Shown: one piece after another, positions 8,689 through 18,398 of the stretch
Numbering within the stretch: the first letter of the stretch is position 1
Layout of the letters: the number at the start of each line of letters is the position of its first letter
Assembly (NCBI RefSeq): GCF_018223345.1
Contig: NZ_CP073587.1
Location: forward strand, 97,001 to 161,000
From: Shewanella yunxiaonensis
GTDB lineage: Bacteria; Pseudomonadota; Gammaproteobacteria; Enterobacterales; Shewanellaceae
Length of the DNA stretch: 64,000 nucleotides
Reading direction: 5' to 3'
Translations under genes and position numbers: made by a program
The notes under the pieces: generated by a model
Told to the model about the DNA's origin: nothing
Database searches by the model: none
The model's input: the letters and a program-made list of their open reading frames with translations, nothing else

Positions 8689-8724
8689 ATCATAAAAGCC
8701 TGCTATGGTACATATGTACCATAG
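8689..8724 (-). promoter_or_regulatory. Candidate RND-operon promoter with 22-bp perfect palindrome
   Basis: Bases 8703-8724 form a perfect palindrome with half-site CTATGGTACAT. On the minus strand a -10-like TATGAT lies at 8694-8689. The palindrome sits where the -35 element would be, and the -35 itself is poor (ACATAT). This fits a promoter that needs an activator. The divergent membrane LuxR-type protein is the obvious candidate to bind it. The palindrome is seen; the promoter roles are inferred. Confidence 0.55.
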
Positions 8725-8770
8725 TGTTAACTGTTTGATAGGAAATGATTTATTTTCAGGAGTTGTGAAA

Positions 8771-9292
8771 ATGAAAGATTGGCTAATGATTACACTGCTC
8801 ACAGTGATAATGGTGCTGAATTTCTTGGATGTATTGTCAGATTTGGAACTGGGCGTGCCCCGTTGGCACATTATTCAGGAAACATTATTGGTGACGTTAT
8901 CCGCGTTGGGAGCTCTGTACATTGGAACTGATCTGCTAAACCGTACCCGTAAAATCCGACAGCTGGCCAATCAACTCAAACGGGCGGATACCCGGATCTG
9001 TAATATCTCCAGCCGGATGCAGGCGGCCAGACAAGAATATACTCAAGCGGTACAACAGCAATTTGAACTCTGGTCGCTGACTCGTAGCGAACAGGAAGTC
9101 GCGTTGTTGCTATTAAAAGGATTGAGCTTTAAAGAAATCTCCGGTGTTCGCAGCACCAAGGAAAAGACCGTCAGACAACAGGCGTCATCTATCTATACCA
9201 AAGCGGGCGTTGACGGTCGCCATAGTTTCTGTGCGTGGTTTATGGAAGATTTCATTCAGCCTGCTCCAGAAAGCAATGCGCAGGCTGCCTGA
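8771..9292 (+). CDS. Membrane-anchored LuxR-type HTH regulator
   Basis: From the ATG at 8771 (AGGAG 8 bases upstream) the protein has 173 residues. Two hydrophobic helices at about 4-25 (WLMITLLTVIMVLNFLDVL) and 36-55 (TLLVTLSALGALYIGTDLL) are followed by a basic, coiled linker. A GerE/LuxR-like winged HTH occupies about 105-160 (LTRSEQEVALLLLKGLSFKEISGVRST). There is no receiver domain, so any signal would enter through the membrane helices or short periplasmic turn. A longer open frame begins at 8705 inside the palindrome but has no ribosome site. It diverges from the RND operon and is the probable regulator of it. Confidence 0.8.
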   Translation: MKDWLMITLLTVIMVLNFLDVLSDLELGVPRWHIIQETLLVTLSALGALYIGTDLLNRTRKIRQLANQLKRADTRICNISSRMQAARQEYTQAVQQQFELWSLTRSEQEVALLLLKGLSFKEISGVRSTKEKTVRQQASSIYTKAGVDGRHSFCAWFMEDFIQPAPESNAQAA

Positions 9293-9302
9293 ATAAGGCC
9301 AA

Positions 9303-10244
9303 TCACTCCAGTAACAACACGCTGAGCAACGAGCCGCTGCCGATAGCCACCCACAAAATGGTTGCCATCAACAACGGACCTCGCCCGTGAGTTCGCAATT
9401 TCTTCAGCGTGATACCGCAACCAATCAGAAACAGACACACCACTAAAGACTTTTTCCCCGCCGCAAATAGCAGCTGGTACAGCGCTTGTCCTTGTGGCAA
9501 CAGACTGGTGATAGCGATTGCCAGGCAGTAATAAATGATAAAAGAGGGGATCACCAGTTTCCCTTTACCACCAAAGGCCATGGCACTAAGCGCCGCTACT
9601 GGAATAATCCATAACGCCCGCGCCAGTTTAATGGTGGTGGCGGTTTTCAGCGCTTCTTCGCCATAAGCTGATGCTGCCCCCACTACCGAAGATGTATCGT
9701 GAATGGCAATTGCACTCCAGACCCCAAATTCGTGTTGGCTTAAGGCCAGCAGATGACCAATTACCGGAAATATAAACAGGGCGATGGAGTTAAGGATAAA
9801 TACACAGGCTAACGCAATGGCAGTTTGTTCACTTTTGGCATTGATCGCGGGAGCGACGGCCGCAATGGCACTGCCGCCGCAAATAGCGGTTCCGCAAGCA
9901 ATCAAATGGCCGGTACGCTGTTCAAGATGCAATAATTTGGTGAGCAAGGTGCCAAAGGCGATAGTAAAAATAATACTGCCGAGAATTAACGGCAGGTTGT
10001 GGGTGCTGATGCTAATTGCTTGTTGCAGTGGAATACCAAACCCCAGTCCGACAATCGACAGCGCCAACAGCTTTTTCGTGAATTTGCCAATCTCCCACTC
10101 TGCGGGTAACCAGCCGAGATTTGCCAGGATGAAGCCAAGAATTAATGCCAGCGGCGAGGTGATGCCGGGTAACAAGCACACCGCGGCTAAAAGGCAAAAC
10201 AACACCTTACGGTGACTTTCCTGCAAATTGAAACTGCTAACCAT
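9303..10244 (-). CDS. YeiH-family (UPF0324) putative sulfate exporter
   Basis: The 313-residue inner-membrane protein has about ten hydrophobic helices and the GTAICGGSAIAAVAPAINAKSEQTA signature region and HDTSSVVGAASAYG motif of the YeiH/UPF0324 family. I start it at the ATG at 10244 (MVSSFNLQES, with GGAAAA upstream) rather than an in-frame TTG at 10301, because the extra 19 residues look unlike the family. It converges with the LuxR-type regulator, with only 10 bases between stop codons. The transport substrate is not established for most members. Confidence 0.8.
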   Translation of the reverse strand: MVSSFNLQESHRKVLFCLLAAVCLLPGITSPLALILGFILANLGWLPAEWEIGKFTKKLLALSIVGLGFGIPLQQAISISTHNLPLILGSIIFTIAFGTLLTKLLHLEQRTGHLIACGTAICGGSAIAAVAPAINAKSEQTAIALACVFILNSIALFIFPVIGHLLALSQHEFGVWSAIAIHDTSSVVGAASAYGEEALKTATTIKLARALWIIPVAALSAMAFGGKGKLVIPSFIIYYCLAIAITSLLPQGQALYQLLFAAGKKSLVVCLFLIGCGITLKKLRTHGRGPLLMATILWVAIGSGSLLSVLLLE

Positions 10245-10367
10245 TGGGAGATTTTTCCACAGTGAACGAGAGTAGCAGTATAGGAGAGAACAATAACGCA
10301 AGAAAAATCAAATAATCTTAATTGAAAGATTAAATTTTATTGAATCAAATGGGCCGTACCAAACGTA

Positions 10368-10389
10368 ACGGCAGCCATAGGGCTGCCGT
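10368..10389 (-). terminator. Hairpin downstream of the 172-residue gene
   Basis: ACGGCAGCC and GGCTGCCGT pair perfectly over 9 bp with a 4-base loop. The following T tract is weak on both strands (GTTTTG on plus). It lies between two minus-strand genes, so it probably ends transcription from the upstream 172-residue gene. Confidence 0.45.
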
Positions 10390-10425
10390 GTTTTGTCAGA
10401 CAGTAACAAGCACATGGAACTGTAA

Positions 10426-10944
10426 TTACAGGGCGTAGATCAAGCCTTCATGGTCGACAAACTGCTTTCGCATTTCCTGCGGGCTAGTATGACCGTCTAT
10501 GCTTTCATGCAGCAAACTGATCCAGCGATTACCGCGATTGTGGGCCTCTTCTAGCTGCAGATCATCGAGACCTGATTGGTCATGACAGCCAATCAATCCT
10601 CCGTGATTAAAACTCATTTCTAGGTGACAGCCACTGTCATGCTTTAACAGTAACGCGTCTGGTTGGGTCTTATGGCCTGACAGTGCAATAAACTGGCGTG
10701 GATGTCGCAGACCGCTAAGGGTGGCGTCCGCAAAACAGGCCAGCAGGTGCTGATAGTACACCATATAGCCGGTAACATCGTTGTGTGACCCCTGTGCCAA
10801 CGGAAACAGGATATCGAGTAATTGTTTGGCGTTAGTCAGCTTCTCAGAAATATGGCGCTTCGCGAGAGACTCGACATTGACGACGGCCATAGCAATGCAT
10901 GGATGTTGACGCTGCAAATTGGTAGTGTTCAGTGGCATATTCAT
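10426..10944 (-). CDS. Unknown 172-residue protein divergent from DUF3612 regulator
   Basis: I do not recognise this protein. It has no signal peptide or membrane segment. It looks like a soluble alpha-beta protein with a conserved-looking core (HDSGCHLEMSFNHGGLIGCHDQSGL) and a C-terminal segment rich in Asn, His and Trp (RGNRWISLLHESIDGH). Three Cys lie in the middle third. GGGATCGCC before the ATG gives a reasonable ribosome site. It is transcribed away from the DUF3612 regulator across about 130 bp that contain nested inverted repeats, so it is a candidate target of that regulator. Confidence 0.6.
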   Translation of the reverse strand: MNMPLNTTNLQRQHPCIAMAVVNVESLAKRHISEKLTNAKQLLDILFPLAQGSHNDVTGYMVYYQHLLACFADATLSGLRHPRQFIALSGHKTQPDALLLKHDSGCHLEMSFNHGGLIGCHDQSGLDDLQLEEAHNRGNRWISLLHESIDGHTSPQEMRKQFVDHEGLIYAL

Positions 10945-11005
10945 GGCGATCCCCTTTCACATCTCAGCTAATCTCAACCGTCCGGGAACCATTCCCGCGT
11001 TGTAT

Positions 11006-11075
11006 ATTTTGTAGACTAGCTGTTTTTCTACTAGAATTTCACAATAAAAATTTTACATTGTGAATTTTACAAAAT
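11006..11075. promoter_or_regulatory. Nested inverted repeats in divergent promoter region
   Basis: TTCACAAT (11038-11045) and ATTGTGAA (11057-11064) form perfect 8-bp arms around 11 bases. Outside them ATTTTGTA (11006-11013) and TACAAAAT (11068-11075) form a second perfect pair that reaches into the start codon of the regulator gene. This suggests autoregulation by the HTH protein, which is an inference. Confidence 0.5.
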
Positions 11076-12570
11076 GCGCCAAGAAAACAGCCTGCTCCGT
11101 AAGTCACATTTTCTCGGGACAAAAATCAGAAACCTGAGAAAACGTAATCACTTAACAATGGACGACCTGTCTGCCCGGTGTATTCGGTTGGATCCTGAGT
11201 CGGCACCATCGGTGTCTTACCTGTCGATGATTGAACGCGGCAAGCGCACGCCAAGCTATGCCATGCTGCGGGTGATTGCGGATGTCTTTCAAAAAGATCC
11301 GGAATGGTTTATGGATGACACACCCGAAGAGGACGCGATTGTGCCGGATAAAGGGCGCCGCGGGGGCATCAGCGGTATGCCATTAGAACCCGGTTTTCTG
11401 TTTTCTAGCGACATTCTGCAAATTGCCATTCCGGAGATGTTGTCGCAAACGGGGATTTCCGGTCGTCAATTTGCCCAATTGCTGATCCGCGCTTACCAAG
11501 AACATCATCAGAATCACTTCCCGGATCTGGAACGGGCCGCGGAAGAGACCGGTAACAAACAGTTGCCGCTGTCACAGGAAGATATGCTGGATATTGCCGC
11601 GCGACATGGACTAAAAATTCAGTGGTTTCAGACCCCTAAAAATATGGACGGCAGCCACCGATTAGTGACTTCCTTTATGGATGCCCCCGGCAAATTAATG
11701 CTTAATGAGTCGTTGAAAAGCAGTCCGACGCGGATGAAATATGACTTAGCGGTACATATTGGTCACTGTGTATTGCATAACAGCGATGGACTGATGCACG
11801 AGATGAGTATTGGCCCGGGCGCGTATGAGGTGGACTCGGCGCAACCGAGCTCTTCAGTGAATGCGCAGGATATCCTGCAAGCCTGGCGGGCATTTGAGGC
11901 CAGTTTTTTTGCTGGCGCGTTGTTATGTCCCAAAGTGCCATTTCGGCAGTTGTTGGACCGCTACGGCTATGAAGTCGATGCTCACCGTTTGGCGGGAGTG
12001 ACACCATCGGTGGCGATGCGCCGGATGACCGTGGTATCGCCCTATCCTCATTGGCACTATTTTGATGCCTATACTCCGGGAAAGCTCAAAGCTGTATATC
12101 GCGGCAATGGCATTCCGTTGCCGTGGGGCAACATGCGGGAAGTGGCAGATCCCTGTCAGCATTGGTCGGTATTTCGGATGATCACTGAGCCGCGACAGGG
12201 CAGCGCGGCACAAATTTCATTGCTGGACGTTAATGGTCAACCCAGAATTTACTGTTGTGAGTCGGTCAAAGTCACCGATCTGGCAGGCAATAATCGGGTG
12301 TTATGTGCTGGAATCGATCTCAACCCGGCGATTGAAGCGCAGGGCATGGATGCGCTGTCGATGTCTCAGGAGTTGAAACAGTTATGTGTCGTGCGTGGGG
12401 GCGAATCGGATATCCCAGCGGCGATGAAACGGCAATTACTGATGTTGGCCAGGATCCTTAATATTCATTGGTTGGAGCGCGGTCTGCAGCAGCAAGCGCG
12501 ACTGATCTGCTCCCGTGGCGCAGTGTGTCCACGGGAACCGAAATGTTATGGGGGTTGTACTGACGCTTAA
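11074..12570 (+). CDS. XRE-family regulator with DUF3612 domain
   Basis: The 498-residue protein begins with an XRE helix-turn-helix at about residues 14-75 (IRNLRKRNHLTMDDLSARC, then SYLSMIERGKRTPSYAML). A long effector region follows, and the protein ends with a Cys-containing tail (CSRGAVCPREPKCYGGC). This layout matches DUF3612 / short-chain fatty-acyl-type regulators, which I associate with acetate or glyoxylate-shunt genes in Shewanella and Vibrio; no such genes are in this window. The ATG at 11074 has no Shine-Dalgarno sequence, and the operator-like repeat overlaps it, so a leaderless transcript or a different start is possible. It converges with the chemotaxis gene, with 12 bases between stops. 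Confidence 0.8.
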   Translation: MRQENSLLRKSHFLGTKIRNLRKRNHLTMDDLSARCIRLDPESAPSVSYLSMIERGKRTPSYAMLRVIADVFQKDPEWFMDDTPEEDAIVPDKGRRGGISGMPLEPGFLFSSDILQIAIPEMLSQTGISGRQFAQLLIRAYQEHHQNHFPDLERAAEETGNKQLPLSQEDMLDIAARHGLKIQWFQTPKNMDGSHRLVTSFMDAPGKLMLNESLKSSPTRMKYDLAVHIGHCVLHNSDGLMHEMSIGPGAYEVDSAQPSSSVNAQDILQAWRAFEASFFAGALLCPKVPFRQLLDRYGYEVDAHRLAGVTPSVAMRRMTVVSPYPHWHYFDAYTPGKLKAVYRGNGIPLPWGNMREVADPCQHWSVFRMITEPRQGSAAQISLLDVNGQPRIYCCESVKVTDLAGNNRVLCAGIDLNPAIEAQGMDALSMSQELKQLCVVRGGESDIPAAMKRQLLMLARILNIHWLERGLQQQARLICSRGAVCPREPKCYGGCTDA

Positions 12571-12582
12571 AGATTCCGCTGC

Positions 12583-14502
12583 TTAGATACGAAAGCGTGA
12601 TACTAACTTGTCCAAGCGTTCAGCTAACAGATTGAGTTGTGTGCTGGCATTTGATGTCGCCTCCGCGCGCTCGCTGGTGCGGTTTGACACCTCGTTGATC
12701 TCTTCCAGGTTCCGATTGATGTCCTGTACTACCGTGGCCTGTTCTTCAGTGGCTGCAGCAACCTGGACGTTCATATCGCTTATCAGCGAAATCCGTGCCG
12801 AAATCTGCTGCAGTACGTCACTGGCCTCATCGGCGGCAACCACGCCTTCTGCTGAACGACTACGGCTCTTCTCCATAGCAGTTACTGCGTTAGCGGCTTC
12901 AGTTTGCAGACTATCAATCATCTGTTGTACTTCATTGGTGGACTTGGCGGTGCGTGATGCCAGATTACGCACTTCATCGGCCACTACCGAAAATCCACGC
13001 CCGGCTTCACCGGCGCGTGCCGCTTCAATGGCGGCATTCAGTGCCAACAGGTTGGTCTGCTCAGAAATACTGCGGATCACGTCGAGAATGCTACCGATGG
13101 CTTCGGTATGCTGCGATAGTGAAGCGATAACCTCTGACATCTGCCCAACATCGTCTGACAATTGGTTGATGGTGGCGCGGGCGCGGACAACAACTTGTTG
13201 ACCGCTAGCGGCCTCATCGTTGGCACTTTTGGCTGCATCGGCGGCCTGAGCGGCATTTGCTGCTATTTCACTGACGGTCGCACCCATCTGATTGACAGCA
13301 GTAACAACTGCCAGGGTGCGATCCTTCTGTTCGCGATAGTCTTGTCGACTCTCTGCAGCATGAACGGAGCCAATCGTGGCGCTCTCTGTCAGTGTCTTAC
13401 TGGTATTGGCCACTTCGCTTATCGAATGATGGATTTGCGCAATAAAGCGGTTGAAGCCATGCGCCAGCTCAGTCAGCTCATCATTCCCATGCTCCGGTAA
13501 GCGTTGACGCAAATCTCCGTCACCTTTACTCAGGTCACCGAACATCGTGGCGGCACTGGCAATGGGCTGACTGATAGAACGGGCGACTAATATCGCCAAA
13601 ATGATAAATCCGACAGTGATCAGTAGTGTCCAAAGCAGGATCACCCAGGATGTTTGTTCTAACGCCCCAAAAATTTCCTGCTCTGGAACCTGAGCTATCA
13701 CATACCAGCCAAGGGTCGGGATGTAACTGCTGGCCACCAGCGTGTCGGTGCCACCAATTTTTAGAGTTTGCAGATTAAAATCATCATGTTGCAGCAGTGC
13801 ATTGGCAGCGGTGCCATAGAGGTCACTGAGTTTGCCTTTGCCCACCAGGGTTTTGTTCTGGTGAATTTGGATCAGGCCGTTTTCATCGGTGAGAAAAACG
13901 TTGCCTGTCTGTTCAATGCGAAAGCTGTTTAGCAGCGACACCATATCGTTTAGTGACTTACCTAAACCGACTAATGCTCTGCCATGCACTTGCTGGTAAT
14001 TGATAAACAGCTTGACGTCACCGGTGTCGGGCTCGGTGTACAGCTTGAGCATTTTGGCTTTGCCACTGTTGACGTAATCGAAAAACCAACCATCTTGTTG
14101 ATGATTCAGGATCCGCAGTAAGCCTTTTTGTGTGTAATAGGCGGCAGACTGGCGATCGGCATAGGACGCCTGAGATAACTGGTACTGCTCTGTCAGCTGT
14201 TGCAGTTTCGCTTCAACCAGCGGCTCTTCGGCCTCTGGACGTCCCTGTGCCAACCACTGTCCGAGCATGGGATCTTCGGCCAACTGTTCTGATGCGCTTA
14301 ACAAGGTCCCGATTTCAAGCTCGATACGGTTGCGGATCTGCATCAACTGGTTTGGCAATTCAGAAGTGAGCATGCGTTGGCTGATCACTTGCTTAGCACT
14401 GCTTTCCCCCAATAATGCTTGCAACACGGATGGCAGTACGACTGCCAGCACCATCGTAATAAGGAGTTTTTGTTTAATCGTTAATTTATTGAATTTAATC
14501 AT
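12583..14502 (-). CDS. Methyl-accepting chemotaxis protein
   Basis: The 639-residue transducer has a first membrane helix at about 12-28, then a periplasmic sensor of about 240 residues with Cache-like features ([22 protein letters not shown], then [18 protein letters not shown]). A second helix lies at about 283-305, a HAMP domain at about 306-360, and a cytoplasmic signalling domain carries the invariant hairpin tip ([20 protein letters not shown] at about 485-505). The usual signalling-domain length is kept. The ligand cannot be read from sequence. It has no che genes beside it. Confidence 0.92.
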   Translation of the reverse strand: MIKFNKLTIKQKLLITMVLAVVLPSVLQALLGESSAKQVISQRMLTSELPNQLMQIRNRIELEIGTLLSASEQLAEDPMLGQWLAQGRPEAEEPLVEAKLQQLTEQYQLSQASYADRQSAAYYTQKGLLRILNHQQDGWFFDYVNSGKAKMLKLYTEPDTGDVKLFINYQQVHGRALVGLGKSLNDMVSLLNSFRIEQTGNVFLTDENGLIQIHQNKTLVGKGKLSDLYGTAANALLQHDDFNLQTLKIGGTDTLVASSYIPTLGWYVIAQVPEQEIFGALEQTSWVILLWTLLITVGFIILAILVARSISQPIASAATMFGDLSKGDGDLRQRLPEHGNDELTELAHGFNRFIAQIHHSISEVANTSKTLTESATIGSVHAAESRQDYREQKDRTLAVVTAVNQMGATVSEIAANAAQAADAAKSANDEAASGQQVVVRARATINQLSDDVGQMSEVIASLSQHTEAIGSILDVIRSISEQTNLLALNAAIEAARAGEAGRGFSVVADEVRNLASRTAKSTNEVQQMIDSLQTEAANAVTAMEKSRSRSAEGVVAADEASDVLQQISARISLISDMNVQVAAATEEQATVVQDINRNLEEINEVSNRTSERAEATSNASTQLNLLAERLDKLVSRFRI

Positions 14503-14663
14503 TTAAAACTACAACTTAGAGATGCGGAGTTGACCTGAAGTACCGTTAACTCAAGGCCCAGATAGATTCCGGTGCAGCGTTGCCAAACCAGACGCGGCAT
14601 TATCCCTATCCACCGGTGCTGCTGCAATCGCATGGATTCATAAAAATGCAGCGATGTTGCTGG

Positions 14664-16313
14664 CTACATACCCGAGTAATTAGGGCCACTACCACCTTCT
14701 GGCGTTACCCAATTGATATTCTGACTTGGATCTTTGATATCGCAGGTTTTACAGTGAATACAGTTTTGCGCATTGATCACAAAGCGTTTTACACCATCCT
14801 GTTCGGTAATTTCGTATACGCCCGCAGGGCAATAGCGCTGTGCTGGCTCATCATACAGCGGCAGATTGACTGCTAATGGCACCGAGGTATTTTCCAGCTG
14901 CAGATGGCACGGCTGATCTTCTTCATGTGCAATGTTGGTCAGATAGATGGAGGACAGTCTGTCGAAAGTGAGCTCGCCATCTGGTGCTGGGTAATCAATT
15001 TGGGGATAGTCACAAGCTTTACCCAGACAGGCAAAATCCGCCTTGTCATCACGTAGCGTCAACGGGAACTTACCATCAAACCAGTTCTGCTCGATAAAGT
15101 TAAAGGCACCGCCGAGTAGGGTCCCAAACTTGTGTAATGCCGGCCCGAAATTGCGGGCGCGATGCAGTTCTTCATATAGCGAACTCTGTTCCAGCCTGGT
15201 CTGGAAGCAATCGAGATCTTTGCCAGCATCTACCCCGGCTAACATCGCTTCGGCTAGCGTCTCCGCTGCCAACATGCCGCTTTTCATGGCGGTATGAATC
15301 CCTTTGATTTTGGCAAAGTTCAAGGTACCAGCATCGCAGCCAACTAATAAACCGCCAGGAAAACTCATTTTGGGCAGTGAATTGAGCCCACCTTTTGCGA
15401 TCGCTCTGGCACCATAGCTTCGTCGCTCGCCGCCTTTTAATATTGCGGCGATTTGAGGGTGGGTCTTATAACGTTGAAACTCATCAAAAGGACTTAGATG
15501 TGGATTTTTGTAATTCAGATCGACTATCAGCCCTACGGCGACCTGTTGATTTTCAATATGGTAAAGATATCCGCCGCCGGAAGCTGTTGTCAGTGGCCAG
15601 CCTGCCGTATGGACGACTTTGCCTAATTGATGTCGCTCAGCCGGTATTTGCCATATTTCTTTAAAGCCCAGTGCATAATGTTGCGGGCTTTTGCCATTAT
15701 CCAGATGGAAATGTTGCATGAGTTGTTTACCGAGATGGCCACGGCAGCCCTCGGCGAAAACGGTATATTTTGCCAGTAATTCCATCCCGGGCATGTAACT
15801 GTCTTTGTGACGGCCATCCTTGCTGACTCCCATATCACCCGTGAGGATACCTTTTACACTGCCGTCATCATTAAACAACAGTTCGCTGGCGGCAAATCCT
15901 GGGAAAATTTCGGCCCCGAGGGCTTCCGCCTGTTGTGCTAACCAGCGACACAGGTTTCCGGCGCTGATGATGTAATTACCGTCATTAGTCATGGTTTTTG
16001 GGATCAGCGCATGAGGCATCGGCCGTGAACTCTCGCCAGACTGCAACAGTAAAAACTCATCCGCATTCACCGCTGTCGCCAATGGTGCCCCAAGGCTTTG
16101 CCAGTCACCGAATAACTCTTCTAGCACGGTCGGCTCAAAAACTGCGCCAGACATTATGTGGGCACCGACCTCGGCACCTTTTTCCACCACACAGACACTA
16201 AGCGGCGTTTCCGCGTCTTTGGAAATCTGCAACAAACGACAGGCGGTGGCTAACCCGGCTGGACCCGCACCGACTATCACCACATCGAATTCCATGGATT
16301 CGCGTTCCATCAT
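14664..16313 (-). CDS. Electron transfer flavoprotein-ubiquinone oxidoreductase
   Basis: The 549-residue protein matches the normal length of ETF-QO, which passes electrons from ETF (fed by acyl-CoA and other dehydrogenases) to the quinone pool at the membrane. The N-terminal FAD motif VVIVGAGPAGLATACRL is at about 10-26. The C-terminal 4Fe-4S site is visible as CPAGVYE and CIHCKTCDIKDPSQNINW, near residues 495-535. It ends GGSGPNYSGM, as is typical. The etfA/etfB genes are not in the window. It diverges from the riboswitch-moaA unit. Confidence 0.93.
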   Translation of the reverse strand: MMERESMEFDVVIVGAGPAGLATACRLLQISKDAETPLSVCVVEKGAEVGAHIMSGAVFEPTVLEELFGDWQSLGAPLATAVNADEFLLLQSGESSRPMPHALIPKTMTNDGNYIISAGNLCRWLAQQAEALGAEIFPGFAASELLFNDDGSVKGILTGDMGVSKDGRHKDSYMPGMELLAKYTVFAEGCRGHLGKQLMQHFHLDNGKSPQHYALGFKEIWQIPAERHQLGKVVHTAGWPLTTASGGGYLYHIENQQVAVGLIVDLNYKNPHLSPFDEFQRYKTHPQIAAILKGGERRSYGARAIAKGGLNSLPKMSFPGGLLVGCDAGTLNFAKIKGIHTAMKSGMLAAETLAEAMLAGVDAGKDLDCFQTRLEQSSLYEELHRARNFGPALHKFGTLLGGAFNFIEQNWFDGKFPLTLRDDKADFACLGKACDYPQIDYPAPDGELTFDRLSSIYLTNIAHEEDQPCHLQLENTSVPLAVNLPLYDEPAQRYCPAGVYEITEQDGVKRFVINAQNCIHCKTCDIKDPSQNINWVTPEGGSGPNYSGM

Positions 16314-16499
16314 GTTCCTTTATCCTTCGCCTCGTGTTAACGGAATGTTGGCTTATGGTTCCACCATACCCGAAAAAATCGTTGGCGCACAGCACTTGAC
16401 CGGTTCCCGCTATAGTGGACTTTAGTCACAGATCCCAGCATTGGCTAACGCACGCCCTGTTAAAGGGGTTTTGGAGATCAGGCATTTGCATTTATACTA

Positions 16500-16612
16500 G
16501 TAACTGACGGTTCTCCGAGCTGACGTCCCTACGTCACCACAGATAAGGGGCTTCAGCCGTGGCAATTTTGCCACCGGGGTAAGTGTAGAAATGCGCTTGC
16601 CTCCCCTTTATT
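16500..16612 (+). ncRNA. Molybdenum cofactor (Moco) riboswitch candidate
   Basis: The 313-bp leader between ETF-QO and moaA contains a chain of hairpins: TGACGT/ACGTCA (16521-16536), GGC/GCC (16549-16558) and GTGGCA/TGCCAC (16559-16574). GGGGTAAG near 16576 can then pair with CTTGCCTCCCC ending near 16607, just upstream of the moaA ribosome site. Moco RNA motifs are known upstream of moaA operons in gammaproteobacteria, and the closing GCCTCCC is in the expected place. The hairpins are seen; the riboswitch class is inferred from pattern and context. Confidence 0.6.
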
Positions 16613-16626
16613 TTGGAAAGGTGATC

Positions 16627-17610
16627 ATGTCCCAGCAGTTACAAGACAATTTTGGTCGACGGTTTCACTATCTGCGGATGTCAGTGACTGATGTCTGTAA
16701 TTTTAAATGCAGTTATTGCCTGCCGGATGGCTATCATCCCAATGGCAAGCAATCCTTTTTGACCCTCAGCGAAATTGAGCATCTGGTGGCCGCCTTTGCC
16801 AAGGTGGGTACTCGTAAAGTGCGCATTACTGGTGGTGAACCGACCTTACGTAAAGATTTTACCGATATTGTACGCTTATTGGCGGACAATCCCGCTATCC
16901 ATACGATCGCCACAACGACCAACGGCTACCGCCTCGAGAAAAATGCCCAGGAGTGGTATGACGCGGGTCTGCGGCGTATCAATATCTCAGTAGATAGCCT
17001 GGACCCACGGATGTTTTATCAGATCACCGGTGAAAATCGGTTTGATCAGGTGATGCGTGGCGTTGATGCAGCACTTTCTGCCGGTTTTGAGCGTGTCAAA
17101 ATCAACGCGGTGTTGCTAAAAGACCTGAATGATAAAGATTTGCCACGTTTCCTGCACTGGATCAAACACACGCCCATCGATTTACGCTTTATTGAGCTGA
17201 TGGAAACCGGCTTAGGTCATGACTATTTCCAAGCACATCATTTGGCGGGCGAGTCAATTAAAGGCCGCTTGATGGCAGAAGGGTGGCTGTATGATCAACC
17301 TACTGCTGAAGATGGCCCGGCGCAGAATTTCAGTCACCCGGACTATCAGGGGCGTATCGGGCTGATCATGCCGTATTCCAAAGATTTCTGTGCCAGTTGT
17401 AATCGTCTACGGGTTTCCGCTATCGGCAAACTGCACTTGTGTCTGTTTACCGAACAGGGTCTCGATCTTAGGGATTTACTGCAGTCGGACGCTCAGCAGG
17501 ATGAATTGATTGCGCGGTTGCATCAACAATTGCAACTGAAAAAGGAAACACACTTCCTGCATCAAGGCATCACCGGCGTAACTCAGCATCTGGCTTCTAT
17601 CGGCGGTTAA
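16627..17610 (+). CDS. moaA: GTP 3',8-cyclase MoaA (molybdenum cofactor synthesis)
   Basis: This radical-SAM enzyme converts GTP to 3',8-cyclo-H2GTP, the first step of molybdopterin synthesis. The SAM cluster motif CNFKCSYC has Cys24, Cys28 and Cys31. The second cluster site near the C-terminus is [18 protein letters not shown]. The essential C-terminal Gly-Gly is present (ASIGG). The 327-residue length is normal. I start it at the ATG at 16627, preceded by GGAAAGGTGATC. An upstream in-frame ATG at 16591 lies inside the riboswitch stem. It is the first gene of a seven-gene moa-mod run. Confidence 0.97.
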   Translation: MSQQLQDNFGRRFHYLRMSVTDVCNFKCSYCLPDGYHPNGKQSFLTLSEIEHLVAAFAKVGTRKVRITGGEPTLRKDFTDIVRLLADNPAIHTIATTTNGYRLEKNAQEWYDAGLRRINISVDSLDPRMFYQITGENRFDQVMRGVDAALSAGFERVKINAVLLKDLNDKDLPRFLHWIKHTPIDLRFIELMETGLGHDYFQAHHLAGESIKGRLMAEGWLYDQPTAEDGPAQNFSHPDYQGRIGLIMPYSKDFCASCNRLRVSAIGKLHLCLFTEQGLDLRDLLQSDAQQDELIARLHQQLQLKKETHFLHQGITGVTQHLASIGG

Positions 17611-17663
17611 GGCCGTTGGCGGTAACCGCCGCATTTTGAACGACAAATTAAGGCAGCTTTTTG

Positions 17664-18140
17664 ATGAGCGAAACATTTACCCATATCAATGCCGATGGTA
17701 ACGCCCACATGGTGGACGTTACCGCCAAGTCTGAAACAGAACGTGAGGCCCGTGCCGAAGCTTATGTGGAGATGGCCCCAGCCACGCTGGAGATGATCAT
17801 CAGTGGTAAACATCACAAAGGTGATGTGTTTGCTACCGCCCGCATCGCAGGCATTATGGCCGCGAAAAAGACCTCAGAACTCATTCCGTTATGTCATCCA
17901 TTGATGCTGACCAAGGTAGAGGTGGAGCTAGAAGCGCAGCCACAGCAGAACCGGGTGTGGATCACCAGTCGCTGCAAGTTATCCGGTAAAACCGGCGTAG
18001 AAATGGAAGCCCTGACCGCCGCTTCGGTGGCGGCGCTGACCATTTACGATATGTGTAAAGCGGTACAGAAAGATATGCATATTACCGGAGTGCGTCTGCT
18101 GGAAAAAAGCGGCGGTAAATCAGGACATTTTAAGGTGTAG
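17664..18140 (+). CDS. moaC: Cyclic pyranopterin monophosphate synthase MoaC
   Basis: The 158-residue protein completes cPMP formation from the MoaA product. The [13 protein letters not shown] active-site block and the [23 protein letters not shown] block are intact, with the following KAV carrying the catalytic-region Lys. The frame also opens at a TTG at 17661, but the ATG at 17664 is the natural start. It lies 53 bases after moaA and 4 bases before moaD. No moaB gene separates them. Confidence 0.96.
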   Translation: MSETFTHINADGNAHMVDVTAKSETEREARAEAYVEMAPATLEMIISGKHHKGDVFATARIAGIMAAKKTSELIPLCHPLMLTKVEVELEAQPQQNRVWITSRCKLSGKTGVEMEALTAASVAALTIYDMCKAVQKDMHITGVRLLEKSGGKSGHFKV

Positions 18141-18144
18141 CCCT

Positions 18145-18396
18145 ATGATTAACGTATTGTTTTTTGCCCAGGTTCGAGAACTGCTCGGTACTCCTTCAAT
18201 TCAGTTGGAGGCCGGTGAACATGTCGCTACCGCGGCGGCATTGCGTGAGCATCTGGCCGCCAAAAATGAAAAATGGGCGCGGGTACTCGAATCTGACAAG
18301 CTGCTGGTGGCAGTCAATCAAACTCTGAGCAACTGGCATGCTGAGGTGCGTGATGGTGATGAAGTCGCCTTCTTTCCTCCGGTGACAGGAGGCTAA
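18145..18396 (+). CDS. moaD: Molybdopterin synthase small subunit MoaD
   Basis: This 83-residue ubiquitin-like sulfur carrier ends in Gly-Gly (FFPPVTGG), the residue pair that is adenylated by MoeB and then thiocarboxylated. A moeB gene lies about 8.3 kb downstream in this window. It follows moaC by 4 bases and overlaps or abuts moaE, which matches the MoaD-MoaE complex. Confidence 0.96.
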   Translation: MINVLFFAQVRELLGTPSIQLEAGEHVATAAALREHLAAKNEKWARVLESDKLLVAVNQTLSNWHAEVRDGDEVAFFPPVTGG

Positions 18397-18398
18397 TG

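Noticed and set aside
8705..8770. Longer N-terminus for the LuxR-type regulator
   Set aside because: The early ATG lies inside the palindrome without a ribosome site, while the ATG at 8771 has AGGAG at good spacing.
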